Below are positions 26,679-34,012 of a stretch of 45,680 bases of DNA, piece after piece. Made by a program: the position numbers and the translations under genes. This stretch comes from a virus, in the IMG/VR virus record IMGVR_UViG_3300043395_000503, positions 1 through 45,680 of that record; one strand, 5' to 3'. The notes beneath the pieces are model-generated. The model was given only the letters and a program-made list of their open reading frames with translations, had not been told where the DNA came from and ran no database searches. The first letter of the stretch is position 1, and each line of letters opens with the position of its first letter.

Positions 26679-28233
26679 AGAATTTACAAGTGGACAGGTC
26701 GTAGCTCAGTCGGCACGCGACGCCAACTTCGCCTGAATAGCGATTCTTAAGGACGCGCACAGTTGTATCACTTCCTCCAGATGCGCTCTGCTGGTCTCTT
26801 TCAAGTGCAATAACTCCGTCAGAGAGTTGTGCAATAGCCGCAGATCCTCGCAACTGTCCCAAAGTGACGCGGGCACCCTCCTCATGGTTCTGGTCACTGG
26901 ATGTTCTCCGTAGATGTGAAACAAGGAACATGGAGATACCAGTACGCTCCACAAGAGAACGAAGCCTTGTCATAGTGGTATCAATCATGCGTCGCTCATC
27001 ACCATCAAGACCACTGAGAAGGATGGAAAGGTGGTCTAGAAAGATGATCCTTGTATCAAGACCCGTTGCCAAGTACTCAATTCTGTTGTAGATGAGATCA
27101 GGATCAAAAGAACCAAACCCGTCGAAAAGAAAGAGATTCCAGTTAGCAAGAGTCGCTTGATAAGCTTCGGTGAGGGTAGATCTGTCATGTTCTCCAAGGT
27201 GAAGTGATTTGCCAACAGCGGCGGACATTAAACCGAGAGCAGTGCGCCTGTTCGATTCCTCAAGAGCCAGGTAACCGACCCGTTCCCCGTCTTGTAAAAG
27301 TGAAGTTGCAAGCTCCCTGCAGAAAGACGACTTCCCAATGCCTGAGCCTGCAGTAATGGTGACAAGCTCGCCGTATCGGATTCCGTGTAACTTTCGTTGC
27401 AGTCCTTCAAAGGGGTAGTCATGATCAGATGGTGGTGATGGTGTAGTTACTAGATCGAGTAGGTTCTTTCCGTCGATGATCCCATCAGGACGGTAAGGTT
27501 TTGCGTCCCAAATAGCTCGACGAATCGCTTCAGAGTCATTGGCAGATAAGGCGTCTGACGCATCTTTGTAATCGCCTTGGATCGAAGCGATCTTGCACTT
27601 GCCAGGTGGTAAGACGCTTGCTGCTTCCTCCGTTGCCTTACGGCCTGCCTCGTCATTGTCGAAGAACAGGACAATCTCCTCATAACCCTGGAGCCAGGGG
27701 ATAGCCCTTTGAATCGACTTTCTTGCCGCTGCGGCACCGCTAGGAAGAGAGACCATCGGCCACCCCGGCATAGCCTCACTACATGAAGCTGCATCGAGTT
27801 CCCCTTCAGTGATGACGACTCGTTTTCCAGTGGCGGGAAACAAATGTTGTCCAAAGAGGGTGCCAGGTGTTTCTCCTTCATAGCTAAATACCTTGTTCTT
27901 GGTCTTTACTTTGCAGCCTTTAAGGATTCCAGAGCCGTCGAAATAATGGAAGCGTAAAACGTCTCCGTCTTTATAGATTTTGTATTGTTGGCAGACTTTT
28001 TCGGAGATTCCTCGCTTGACGAGGCGCTGCGCTTCTCCTTTGAGTATGACATTGCCAGACATTCTTTGATGAGTGTGATTTGTTCCATCGCCACTCGTAT
28101 AGTGATTACAGGAAAAACAGAATGTATGGCCATCCGTGTACAAAGAGTTTGCATCGGATGACCCACAGTTCTCACACGGCAAGTGCCTGACGAACTCGCT
28201 TCCGCAGGTCTGCGTATGCTCGTGCTTGTTCAT
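26632..28233 (-). CDS. gp4: DNA primase-helicase, gp4-like
   Basis: A 533-residue bifunctional protein. An N-terminal zinc ribbon (C20, C23, C39, C42) recognises primer sites. It is followed by a TOPRIM domain (RVVITEGELDAASC, EEIVLFFDNDEAGRKA) and a RecA-like hexameric helicase with Walker A (TAGSGIGKSSFCR) and Walker B (DTRIIFLDHLSILLSG). A TTG at 28257 could add eight residues, but the ATG at 28233 is preferred. The gene lies between the gp3-like and DNA polymerase genes, as in T7. Its last 47 bp overlap the next small gene. Confidence 0.95.
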   Translation of the reverse strand: MNKHEHTQTCGSEFVRHLPCENCGSSDANSLYTDGHTFCFSCNHYTSGDGTNHTHQRMSGNVILKGEAQRLVKRGISEKVCQQYKIYKDGDVLRFHYFDGSGILKGCKVKTKNKVFSYEGETPGTLFGQHLFPATGKRVVITEGELDAASCSEAMPGWPMVSLPSGAAAARKSIQRAIPWLQGYEEIVLFFDNDEAGRKATEEAASVLPPGKCKIASIQGDYKDASDALSANDSEAIRRAIWDAKPYRPDGIIDGKNLLDLVTTPSPPSDHDYPFEGLQRKLHGIRYGELVTITAGSGIGKSSFCRELATSLLQDGERVGYLALEESNRRTALGLMSAAVGKSLHLGEHDRSTLTEAYQATLANWNLFLFDGFGSFDPDLIYNRIEYLATGLDTRIIFLDHLSILLSGLDGDERRMIDTTMTRLRSLVERTGISMFLVSHLRRTSSDQNHEEGARVTLGQLRGSAAIAQLSDGVIALERDQQSASGGSDTTVRVLKNRYSGEVGVACRLSYDLSTCKFYETEAEDEFDPSTDF

Positions 28234-28381
28234 CGTGATACTCAAACCAGGAGTCAAGTGCTCGGTAAAAACCTTCGATTAAGTTGTTTGCTGTATCGGG
28301 ATCCTTCGCATCAAGATCAGCCAAATAGTCGCTAAATCCTTCTGCGTAATACTCAGCAGAGCCGTAAGTCAAGTTAGCCAT
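28172..28381 (-). CDS. 69-residue protein between endonuclease I and primase
   Basis: A small acidic helical protein, MANLTYGSAEYYAEGFSDYL, then LDSWFEYHDEQARAYADLRK. I use the ATG at 28381; an upstream start at 28435 would lie far inside the endonuclease gene. It overlaps endonuclease I by 13 bp and primase by 62 bp. Function unknown. Confidence 0.7.
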   Translation of the reverse strand: MANLTYGSAEYYAEGFSDYLADLDAKDPDTANNLIEGFYRALDSWFEYHDEQARAYADLRKRVRQALAV

Positions 28382-28722
28382 GAGATGGGGATGGATTGAT
28401 ATGAGCAGTATTGGAAGCCGTGCTTTTCGCACCACTTTGCGTAGGTAGTTTTAGATCCTTTGTAGATCTTGTTATATGGGGATTGAAATACGAAACGAAT
28501 ATCGAGATCAGGATGAGCAGCTTTCACAGCCTTCATCTTTCTGCGATCCTCTTCAGTGAGGTGCCCCTTTGTTTCTAAATAGATACCATTGGGCAGCAGG
28601 AAGTCAGGCGTGTAATTGCATTGCAAGACGTAGGGAACCTTTGTAGATTCGTATTCGTACGACACCCCAAGGTTGGTGAGAAGATCAGCGACCTTCTTCT
28701 CCAACCCTGATCGGAAAGCCAT
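28369..28722 (-). CDS. gp3: Endonuclease I (Holliday junction resolvase), gp3-like
   Basis: A 117-residue PD-(D/E)xK nuclease of the T7 endonuclease I family. Catalytic residues are E8 (SGLEKKVADLL), D40 (YTPDFLLPNG), E50 and K52 (IYLETKGHL). T7 gp3 resolves branched DNA and breaks host DNA to supply nucleotides. Start and upstream stop overlap (TGATG). The order SSB, gp3, gp4 matches T7. Confidence 0.94.
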   Translation of the reverse strand: MAFRSGLEKKVADLLTNLGVSYEYESTKVPYVLQCNYTPDFLLPNGIYLETKGHLTEEDRRKMKAVKAAHPDLDIRFVFQSPYNKIYKGSKTTYAKWCEKHGFQYCSYQSIPISWLT

Positions 28723-29300
28723 CAGAATTCGTCGTCGTCTTCCTGTTCGTCAGTGGACAGGTTAGGCGTGACATTGGGCTCAGCAACCTTAAAGCCCTTT
28801 GTCTGACCAAAGAGAGCCGCCACTTCAGTTTCACCAAGATCGCCTGTATCAACACCTGCAGCACTGTTGACGGATACAATTTGGATTCCGACAAGCTTGA
28901 GACTTGTACCGTAGGTGACTCCATCACGGAGGATGTAGGGCTTTTGCTTGAAGGCCAACTTAACGGTTGATCCACTATAGATAGGTGTGGAGTCGTCGTT
29001 AATGGGTGTACCTTCTGTATCCACCACGGGCGGACGTGTGTCTTCATTCCAGCTAAACTTAACTTTGTACTTACCCTCAGCTACTTCTTCCCATGGTTCG
29101 GGCTTCAGAGTGGATCGCTTTGGGTTCTTCAGTTTCGACTCTGCCCATTTGAGAGTCTCCTTACGGTCGTCTTCCAGAAGTTCAATCAGCTTCTCATCAA
29201 CTACAGCGCTGAGTGAATAACCGAACTTGGATGGTTTCAGGATGGCTTGATAGCCTTCCAGCACGACAGGATTCTGGGTAACGTGAATAGTTTGTGCCAT
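28722..29300 (-). CDS. gp2.5: Single-stranded DNA-binding protein, gp2.5-like
   Basis: A 192-residue protein with an OB-fold-like body (GYSLSAVVDEKLIELL, KYKVKFSWNEDTRPPVVD) and a strongly acidic C-terminal tail ending STDEQEDDDEF with a terminal Phe, the hallmark of T7 gp2.5. The tail contacts polymerase and helicase. The ATG at 29300 overlaps the RNAP stop (TAATG). Confidence 0.93.
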   Translation of the reverse strand: MAQTIHVTQNPVVLEGYQAILKPSKFGYSLSAVVDEKLIELLEDDRKETLKWAESKLKNPKRSTLKPEPWEEVAEGKYKVKFSWNEDTRPPVVDTEGTPINDDSTPIYSGSTVKLAFKQKPYILRDGVTYGTSLKLVGIQIVSVNSAAGVDTGDLGETEVAALFGQTKGFKVAEPNVTPNLSTDEQEDDDEF

Positions 29301-31639
29301 TAACAAAAGAAGTATGTAGATTCAATCACTGATTCCGGTTCAAGGTCTCCAATGATCGGCGGTTCTGTTTCAGCACCAATTTGTTCTGCAAAGTCACGTA
29401 AGTAGTCGTGCTCAGCAAACAGGTGCATATATGTTTCTCGTACAAGAGTGGACAGGTCTGACATGTCAGTAGCCCTGCACAGTACGGAGTCGTGAATCAA
29501 AGCTATCGGTGCTTCAAACCTCAAGACCGATAGGTGGAGCAAACTTGAGTCGAGACTGTGTATGAGGTTAGGTGATGTTGCATTCTTGTGATGATTGATG
29601 TCTACCTGATCGGTATCACCAGTAGCCACCGACATACGACAACGACCTAACAGTTGTAGTTCAATCGACTCAACTTGTTTCTTCATGAGCTTTTGTGTTA
29701 CCACAAAGCCTGATGGTGTCTTCCAAGTGAGTTGTTCTGCACCACGCTTAATAGCTGCTGCTACCTCTGATTCAATCCAGCGCATAACACGCATAGGACC
29801 AGGGACGATCTCTTCCATGGCATTGCGTACAGCGTTAACAACTTCTGTAAGCTCTTCCTTGGTTAGTTCGATCTCTTTCTCTGCAAACGCCTCTCTGATG
29901 TACCCACGATTGCTAAAAGGTTTAGCATTGTAAGGTACAGTCATCACGACCCTTTTGCATATTTTCCTATCCATATGAGGTTGTAATCTCTCAGGACAGT
30001 TGGGCTTAGCAGCCTCTGCAACGACCTTGTAAGCATCAGCTGGCTTATCACCAGGCAGGACATTTACAAGGCGTGCTGTGGACTTATCTCGGGCCAATCC
30101 AGCAAGGATTTGTAGCCCACTACAGGTAGCATCAGTAGCCACCATTAAGCCTGTGAATTGTCTATCAGCTGCGATCACGCAATGATAGAACTCCTCACAC
30201 GCTGCTAAGAATTGCCATGGTTCATCAGCCGCTTCCCATTCAGGTAATGATCCGATTGGGTCAGTAGCAACGTGCGTGATGAGTGTGAAGTTGTTTTTTG
30301 TCCACTCAAGACGCTCAGCCATCGTGGCTTTGTCAAGACCATAGCAAGTAGCAACTTGGAAAGCCAACCAACCTTCTGCTTCAGGAGTCATGTACGACTC
30401 ATCAGCAAAACGTAGCAGTGACTTACCAAAGTCAGTATCCTGTGGTGTTAGAAATGCGGGAATCGGATAAGCTCTCCCGCGATAGTCAAATGACCATGGA
30501 ATAAAGAAGCGATCTACTTTCTTAAAGCGTTCGACCGCTTCCATCGTCATTCGTGTACGACAAGAGCGCTTAAACTCTTGTGCGTTGAGGTTCATCACCT
30601 CTGCTGCTCGTCGTCGATAATCCTTACGACTATCGTAGTTCTCAGCGATGTCAGCAGGTTTGGCAGGAAGAGGATGATGAACGATAGGTAGGAACTTACC
30701 AACTGAGCGTTCCAGTCTGCTTAGCTCCTCAGCGACTCCCACAATGAATGGGTTTAGCTTGAAAGCTACCTTCTGAATCTTGTTCAGGAAGGAGAGTGGT
30801 GTTTCCCCCTGTATAGATGTGGGATCGCCACGGCGAACCATGTCGTGGCCTCGCATGACCTCATTTAATAGGTAACCCCCAGCTCGTTCATTCGTCCAAT
30901 CGTTTGGCTCGATCAGCATGGGCCAAGCCAAAGGAGCAAATAGCTCAGACTCCTTGATGACTCGCTCTTTGATCTCGATGAATTCGGGTGTCGGTACAAT
31001 GTAATTAACACGCTTCCGACCTTCCTGTTTCATCTCACGATCAAACCAATTACTGGTTTGAATGATGCAATCAAGAAGCCAGCCACCAAGCTTCACTCGG
31101 TTAGCAGCACCCCATGCCTTCCACTCTGGCACATCGTACCTATTCATTAGTGTACGAATCACCACGAGTCGTTGGTGTGTTCCGCAGGCACGGTGCCAGT
31201 AGTTCTTCTTTAGCGTGTTGAGCAATCCAGGTGCATTGCGTTCGTAGTGACGCATCTGACACTCAGATTCAACAGCAGAGCCAATCGCCTCGCAGATTGT
31301 TGTTGCTTGGTCGCTGCCTTGCTTAACACTAAACACCTTGTCGAAGGTGATCTTGAGAGCAATGGCTGCAGCCGCTAAAGGTTCTACATCAGCTAGGTAC
31401 TGGCGTATCTCTTTGAAGTGAACACCAGTCTTACCTTCATGGATACGATTGGTTGTGTCCTCGATGCGCTCAACCAACTTGGGGAGCAAGGCATCAATGG
31501 ATGCAACGCCATAAACACTGGCACTGGCGTAGCTCTTTTCTTCAAGCTTTCTTGTGTTTTCTGCTAGCCGCTTCAGGCCTAAACGTATTTGGTCTCTTTC
31601 AAGCTGTACTTGTTCCTCAATTTGAGCTGGTGTTGCCAA
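29300..31639 (-). CDS. gp1: Phage DNA-dependent RNA polymerase, T7 gp1-like
   Basis: A 779-residue single-subunit RNA polymerase with T7 catalytic motifs: DATCSGLQILAGLARD (metal Asp), KRVVMTVPYNAKPFSNRG (catalytic Lys and Tyr), SPNLIHSLDSSLLHL, ALIHDSVLC (His-Asp metal site) and the C-terminal ESTYFFC, equal to the FAFA foot of T7. It transcribes the phage middle and late genes. The start must be the TTG at 31639: an in-frame TAG lies just upstream, no early ATG exists, and GAGGA is six bases before the TTG. The weak start may limit polymerase dose. Confidence 0.97.
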   Translation of the reverse strand: MATPAQIEEQVQLERDQIRLGLKRLAENTRKLEEKSYASASVYGVASIDALLPKLVERIEDTTNRIHEGKTGVHFKEIRQYLADVEPLAAAAIALKITFDKVFSVKQGSDQATTICEAIGSAVESECQMRHYERNAPGLLNTLKKNYWHRACGTHQRLVVIRTLMNRYDVPEWKAWGAANRVKLGGWLLDCIIQTSNWFDREMKQEGRKRVNYIVPTPEFIEIKERVIKESELFAPLAWPMLIEPNDWTNERAGGYLLNEVMRGHDMVRRGDPTSIQGETPLSFLNKIQKVAFKLNPFIVGVAEELSRLERSVGKFLPIVHHPLPAKPADIAENYDSRKDYRRRAAEVMNLNAQEFKRSCRTRMTMEAVERFKKVDRFFIPWSFDYRGRAYPIPAFLTPQDTDFGKSLLRFADESYMTPEAEGWLAFQVATCYGLDKATMAERLEWTKNNFTLITHVATDPIGSLPEWEAADEPWQFLAACEEFYHCVIAADRQFTGLMVATDATCSGLQILAGLARDKSTARLVNVLPGDKPADAYKVVAEAAKPNCPERLQPHMDRKICKRVVMTVPYNAKPFSNRGYIREAFAEKEIELTKEELTEVVNAVRNAMEEIVPGPMRVMRWIESEVAAAIKRGAEQLTWKTPSGFVVTQKLMKKQVESIELQLLGRCRMSVATGDTDQVDINHHKNATSPNLIHSLDSSLLHLSVLRFEAPIALIHDSVLCRATDMSDLSTLVRETYMHLFAEHDYLRDFAEQIGAETEPPIIGDLEPESVIESTYFFC

Positions 31640-31705
31640 TAAGAATCCTCGCTAGAACCGTGAAATACTTGTGTGCGTTAGTGGACACCTGTCATAGCAA
31701 GAGAG

Positions 31706-31717
31706 GTGGAGCCCAAT
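31706..31717 (-). promoter_or_regulatory. Candidate phage RNAP promoter upstream of the RNAP gene
   Basis: Minus-strand ATTGGGCTCCAC, 67 bp upstream of the RNAP start, matches ATTGGCCTCCAC before the capsid gene at 11 of 12 positions and resembles the known Syn5 promoter start. It would give autocatalytic RNAP expression. Two inverted copies of the ACCTGT word flank it at 31687 and 31741, so integrase or regulator binding here is also possible. Confidence 0.4.
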
Positions 31718-31750
31718 GGACCCCACCTGTAAAACTATGGACAGGTTAAA

Positions 31751-31811
31751 CGCTGGAACCTGAAACTAGCGCGTCTACCAATTCCGCCACATCCGCGTGG
31801 GGATTCCAGCG
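31751..31811 (-). other. attP: attP-like sequence: 5' half of a tRNA-Leu flanked by an inverted repeat
   Basis: On the minus strand, bases 31796 down to 31758 read as a tRNA-Leu from its first base through the anticodon loop: acceptor GCGGATG, D-arm GCGGAATTGGTAGACGCGC, then the TTCAGGT loop with anticodon CAG. The 3' half is absent and the pairing partner of the anticodon stem is lost, so this is not a working tRNA. CGCTGGAA (31751-31758) and TTCCAGCG (31804-31811) form perfect inverted arms around it. It lies 70 bp past the integrase stop. A partial tRNA-Leu match in this place is known from P-SSP7 and is the proposed integration site. Confidence 0.85.
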
Positions 31812-31880
31812 GTTGGACTCACTAAGAATGAGGCCGCTTGCCGGACAAAAGGAGTGTACCAGAGCACCCCGTAGTCGCGC

Positions 31881-32738
31881 CTAGATCGCAGTCACAGCCT
31901 CAACCAGAGCCGTATCTGTTGCCTTGGCATAGCGAAGAGTTGTCTCTATGCGCTTGTGTCCAAGCAGATACATAATGGTTCGGATTGGTACACCTGCATC
32001 AGCAAGCCAGGTGGCATAGCTGTGGCGAAGTGTATGGAAAACGTAACCTTCTGGTTTTGGTAACAGGTTGTTGATCTTGCGAAAATTTCTCAATAACTGA
32101 TCCTTGTCCGTCCACTCCTGACCAAACACACGGGTGTGGCCAGATGATTGTGAACAACGATCTGTTAACAATTTGAGACACGACTCATGGATGGGAACAA
32201 CGCGAACGTTGCCCGCCTTTGTCGTGACTTCCGCTTCACCACCAACCGTGATGCGCTTGGTGATCAGATCAATGTCCTTACACCTGAGCTTGAGGATCTC
32301 CCCCTGCCTGAGCCCGTGATAGGCCGCAAACAACGTGATATGCGCTAAGTCATCACGCTGAAGAACATTAGTGGACAGGTCAACCAAGCGATGAACCTCA
32401 TCTTTGGTGTAGTAGAGGACACGTCCTTCATTCTCCTTGCGTCTCCTGAACTTGGGAGGAGAAGGGATCAGTCCATCAAAGGCGCAGTGGTTAAGGACTG
32501 TGCTAACTGCAGACACAACTCGGTTGATCGTCGCGTCGCTTTTACCCGCGTCCTCAAGCTCGATTGCAACTCGGCTGAGGAGAGGCTGATCAATTTTTCG
32601 CACAGGGAAAGATAGTCCAACACTCTGGGTAAAGTGTCCCGCATTGATGAGAGCAGTTTTTCGTCCGTTGCCATGTCTCCAGGTGTGTCGTGTTGAGAGG
32701 GTGTAATCAAGAGCTTGTCCCCAAGTCTTAATCTCCAT
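31881..32738 (-). CDS. int: Tyrosine-family site-specific integrase
   Basis: A 285-residue tyrosine recombinase with all catalytic residues: R144 (YHGLRQGEILKL), K174 (VTTKAGNVRV), H235 and R238 (FHTLRHSYATWL), H261 (LLGHKRIETTL) and the nucleophile Y270. The N-terminal core-binding region is at residues about 1-100. It appears intact, so integration is biochemically possible. Its start overlaps the upstream regulator gene by 11 bp, placing it in the early operon. The attP-like sequence follows directly. Confidence 0.95.
   Translation of the reverse strand: MEIKTWGQALDYTLSTRHTWRHGNGRKTALINAGHFTQSVGLSFPVRKIDQPLLSRVAIELEDAGKSDATINRVVSAVSTVLNHCAFDGLIPSPPKFRRRKENEGRVLYYTKDEVHRLVDLSTNVLQRDDLAHITLFAAYHGLRQGEILKLRCKDIDLITKRITVGGEAEVTTKAGNVRVVPIHESCLKLLTDRCSQSSGHTRVFGQEWTDKDQLLRNFRKINNLLPKPEGYVFHTLRHSYATWLADAGVPIRTIMYLLGHKRIETTLRYAKATDTALVEAVTAI
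32371..32380 (+). repeat. GTGGACAGGT decamer, one of several early-region copies
   Basis: The exact decamer also occurs at 26690-26699, 28753-28762, 29448-29457 and 36005-36014. Near copies are at 35915-35923 (GTGGACAGG) and 31736-31746 (TATGGACAGGT). All are in the same orientation and all between 26.6 and 36.1 kb. The four coding copies fall in the same codon phase and encode (D/N)LST. Confidence 0.7.
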
Positions 32739-33084
32739 AAAGGATGTCCTCGATTTGTTTGATGAGTGCTTTGCCTTTGGCGTTAAGCCTTAACTGTTGT
32801 CGTCGTCTGTTGGTTGGGTCTTGCTCCTTGATAATGAGATCTAATCCAGGTTTGTTGACCCACGACATATCAGTGAGCTTGTCAGTGCATCGACTGCCAG
32901 CCGCAGTAGAGAGTTGTAAGTCCTCTTCTACTGCTTGCTTATGACAGTTGTCGTGGGCTGCTATGTAAAAGAACGTAGCTAGAACCTGAGCTGGTACCTC
33001 ACGATCCAACAGACGGAGTAGGTCCATGACCTTTTGCACCCTCTCCATCCGTGGATTGGTGAGTTGGCGTCTGTAAGGATCCAT
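32728..33084 (-). CDS. Winged-helix (MarR-like) DNA-binding protein
   Basis: A 118-residue protein with a helical N-terminus (RVQKVMDLLRLLDREVPAQVLATFFYIAAHD), a probable recognition region (LQLSTAAGSRCTDKLTDMSW) and a MarR-like wing (DPTNRRRQQLRLNAKGKALIKQIEDIL). It is translationally coupled to int. Such regulators are seen next to int in related cyanopodoviruses. It may control early genes or integration. It is a second regulator candidate besides the RHH protein at 36455-36688. Confidence 0.7.
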   Translation of the reverse strand: MDPYRRQLTNPRMERVQKVMDLLRLLDREVPAQVLATFFYIAAHDNCHKQAVEEDLQLSTAAGSRCTDKLTDMSWVNKPGLDLIIKEQDPTNRRRQQLRLNAKGKALIKQIEDILYGD

Positions 33085-33199
33085 TGGATTGTGGGCGACA
33101 GTCCCATTCTAGTCTTAGCCTGCCGATGTGGACAAGTGCATCAGTATAGGATTCCTTATCCAAGCCAAGGTAGAAGTTACCAACGCTGATCAGTTGCAT
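32999..33199 (-). CDS. 66-residue ORF overlapping the winged-helix gene
   Basis: The ATG lies 3 bases past the stop of the preceding gene, as expected in this operon, and the N-terminal part (MQLISVGNFYLGLDKESYTD ALVHIGRLRLEWD) looks like a genuine protein. The last 28 codons lie in another frame of the winged-helix gene and look less natural. Either the overlap is real or the original stop was lost. Function unknown. Confidence 0.45.
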   Translation of the reverse strand: MQLISVGNFYLGLDKESYTDALVHIGRLRLEWDCRPQSNGSLQTPTHQSTDGEGAKGHGPTPSVGS

Positions 33200-33201
33200 A
33201 G

Positions 33202-33339
33202 TCAGTTATGAGTGAGCAGTACAAGCGTATCATCCTCAAGCTGTTCCTGCATAAGCATTAGCAGCTCATCGCGATGCGGGTTCTGCATAATGTCGGCAAT
33301 CAGCTGCTGGAGCCGTCTTTCAAAAGTTCGTTCAGTCAT
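33202..33339 (-). CDS. 45-residue early protein
   Basis: MTERTFERRLQQLIADIMQN then PHRDELLMLMQEQLEDDTLV is a short helical, charged protein. The ATG at 33339 overlaps the upstream stop by 8 bp; a longer frame to 33396 lies inside the upstream gene. It is one of a string of small early genes that in T7-like phages usually target host functions. No family recognised. Confidence 0.65.
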   Translation of the reverse strand: MTERTFERRLQQLIADIMQNPHRDELLMLMQEQLEDDTLVLLTHN

Positions 33340-33643
33340 TAAGGTTGTGTGGAGAGAGGTGATGAATAGAGTCGTGGTCAACAACAGTGAACTCAACGTT
33401 TGGTGTGCTTAACAGCTGATTAACTTTGCTTTGTGCAGCACTACGTTTTTGATACACATGTTCCTTGACCTTGTGTGTCTCTAGATCAGTAACCCGAATG
33501 ATGCAGCACACAGAACTAGGCAGTTCCCAACCTGCAACTTTCCAAGACATGATCTCTTCAAATGTATGCGGAATGAAGTCGCTATCGTCTGCTTCCTTGT
33601 ACTCTTCCCAGTTATTGGGGAAATAGTCTTTCTTACCACTCAT
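33332..33643 (-). CDS. 103-residue early protein, unknown function
   Basis: I start this gene at the ATG at 33643 (MSGKKDYFPNNWEEYKEADD); the frame remains open to 33766, but that part overlaps another small gene. The product has FIPHTFEEIMSWKVAGWELP, then CCIIRVTDLETHKVKEHVYQ. It resembles conserved hypothetical proteins seen in cyanophages. No catalytic motif is visible. Confidence 0.75.
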   Translation of the reverse strand: MSGKKDYFPNNWEEYKEADDSDFIPHTFEEIMSWKVAGWELPSSVCCIIRVTDLETHKVKEHVYQKRSAAQSKVNQLLSTPNVEFTVVDHDSIHHLSPHNLND

Positions 33644-33776
33644 CGGATACACGTACGTTAATAAGAGTTGCCTGCTTTTCTTTGGACAATTCAAGAGCAG
33701 ACCAAGCAGCCTGTTCTGAATTGGGCGCAAGGATGTACCAAGTGCCTGTCGAAAGTGTGACTTCATAGGTTTTCAT
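33633..33776 (-). CDS. 47-residue early protein
   Basis: MKTYEVTLSTGTWYILAPNS EQAAWSALELSKEKQATLIN fits a small alpha/beta fold found in many cyanophage genomes. The stop overlaps the start of the next gene by 11 bp. A 47-bp gap with no visible gene precedes the next upstream gene (33824-34012). Function unknown. Confidence 0.65.
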   Translation of the reverse strand: MKTYEVTLSTGTWYILAPNSEQAAWSALELSKEKQATLINVRVSDEW

Positions 33777-33823
33777 AGCAACTCCGTAGGGTTATCGTTA
33801 CAGCGGCGCTGATGATTGTGAAA

Positions 33824-34012
33824 TCAAAAGCTATTGTTTGGGGTATCGAAGGTAAAGTAGTAATCCAGTTGAAGCCAGATCTCTTTACTGATGTTGTCAG
33901 CCAAGCGATTAACTAGATCAACACGATCAGGTAGTCCATCTGTGTTATTAAGTGCGTGCTTGACTCCTTCATCTATACACTGATCTATGAGGTTGAACAA
34001 ATTAACTTGCAT
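33824..34012 (-). CDS. 62-residue early protein
   Basis: The ATG at 34012 overlaps the stop of the cyAbrB/ArdA-like gene (TGATG). The product, MQVNLFNLIDQCIDEGVKHAL then LVNRLADNISKEIWLQLDYY, is a small mostly helical protein. No known family; operon position supports early expression. Confidence 0.65.
   Translation of the reverse strand: MQVNLFNLIDQCIDEGVKHALNNTDGLPDRVDLVNRLADNISKEIWLQLDYYFTFDTPNNSF

Noticed and set aside
31751-31796. A functional phage tRNA-Leu gene
   Set aside because: Only the 5' half is present. There is no T-arm, variable arm or 3' acceptor strand, and the anticodon stem does not pair. It is better read as an attachment site.
33644-33766. N-terminal extension of the 103-residue early protein
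   Set aside because: This segment lies in another frame of the 47-residue gene, and the internal ATG at 33643 overlaps that gene's stop in the usual way.
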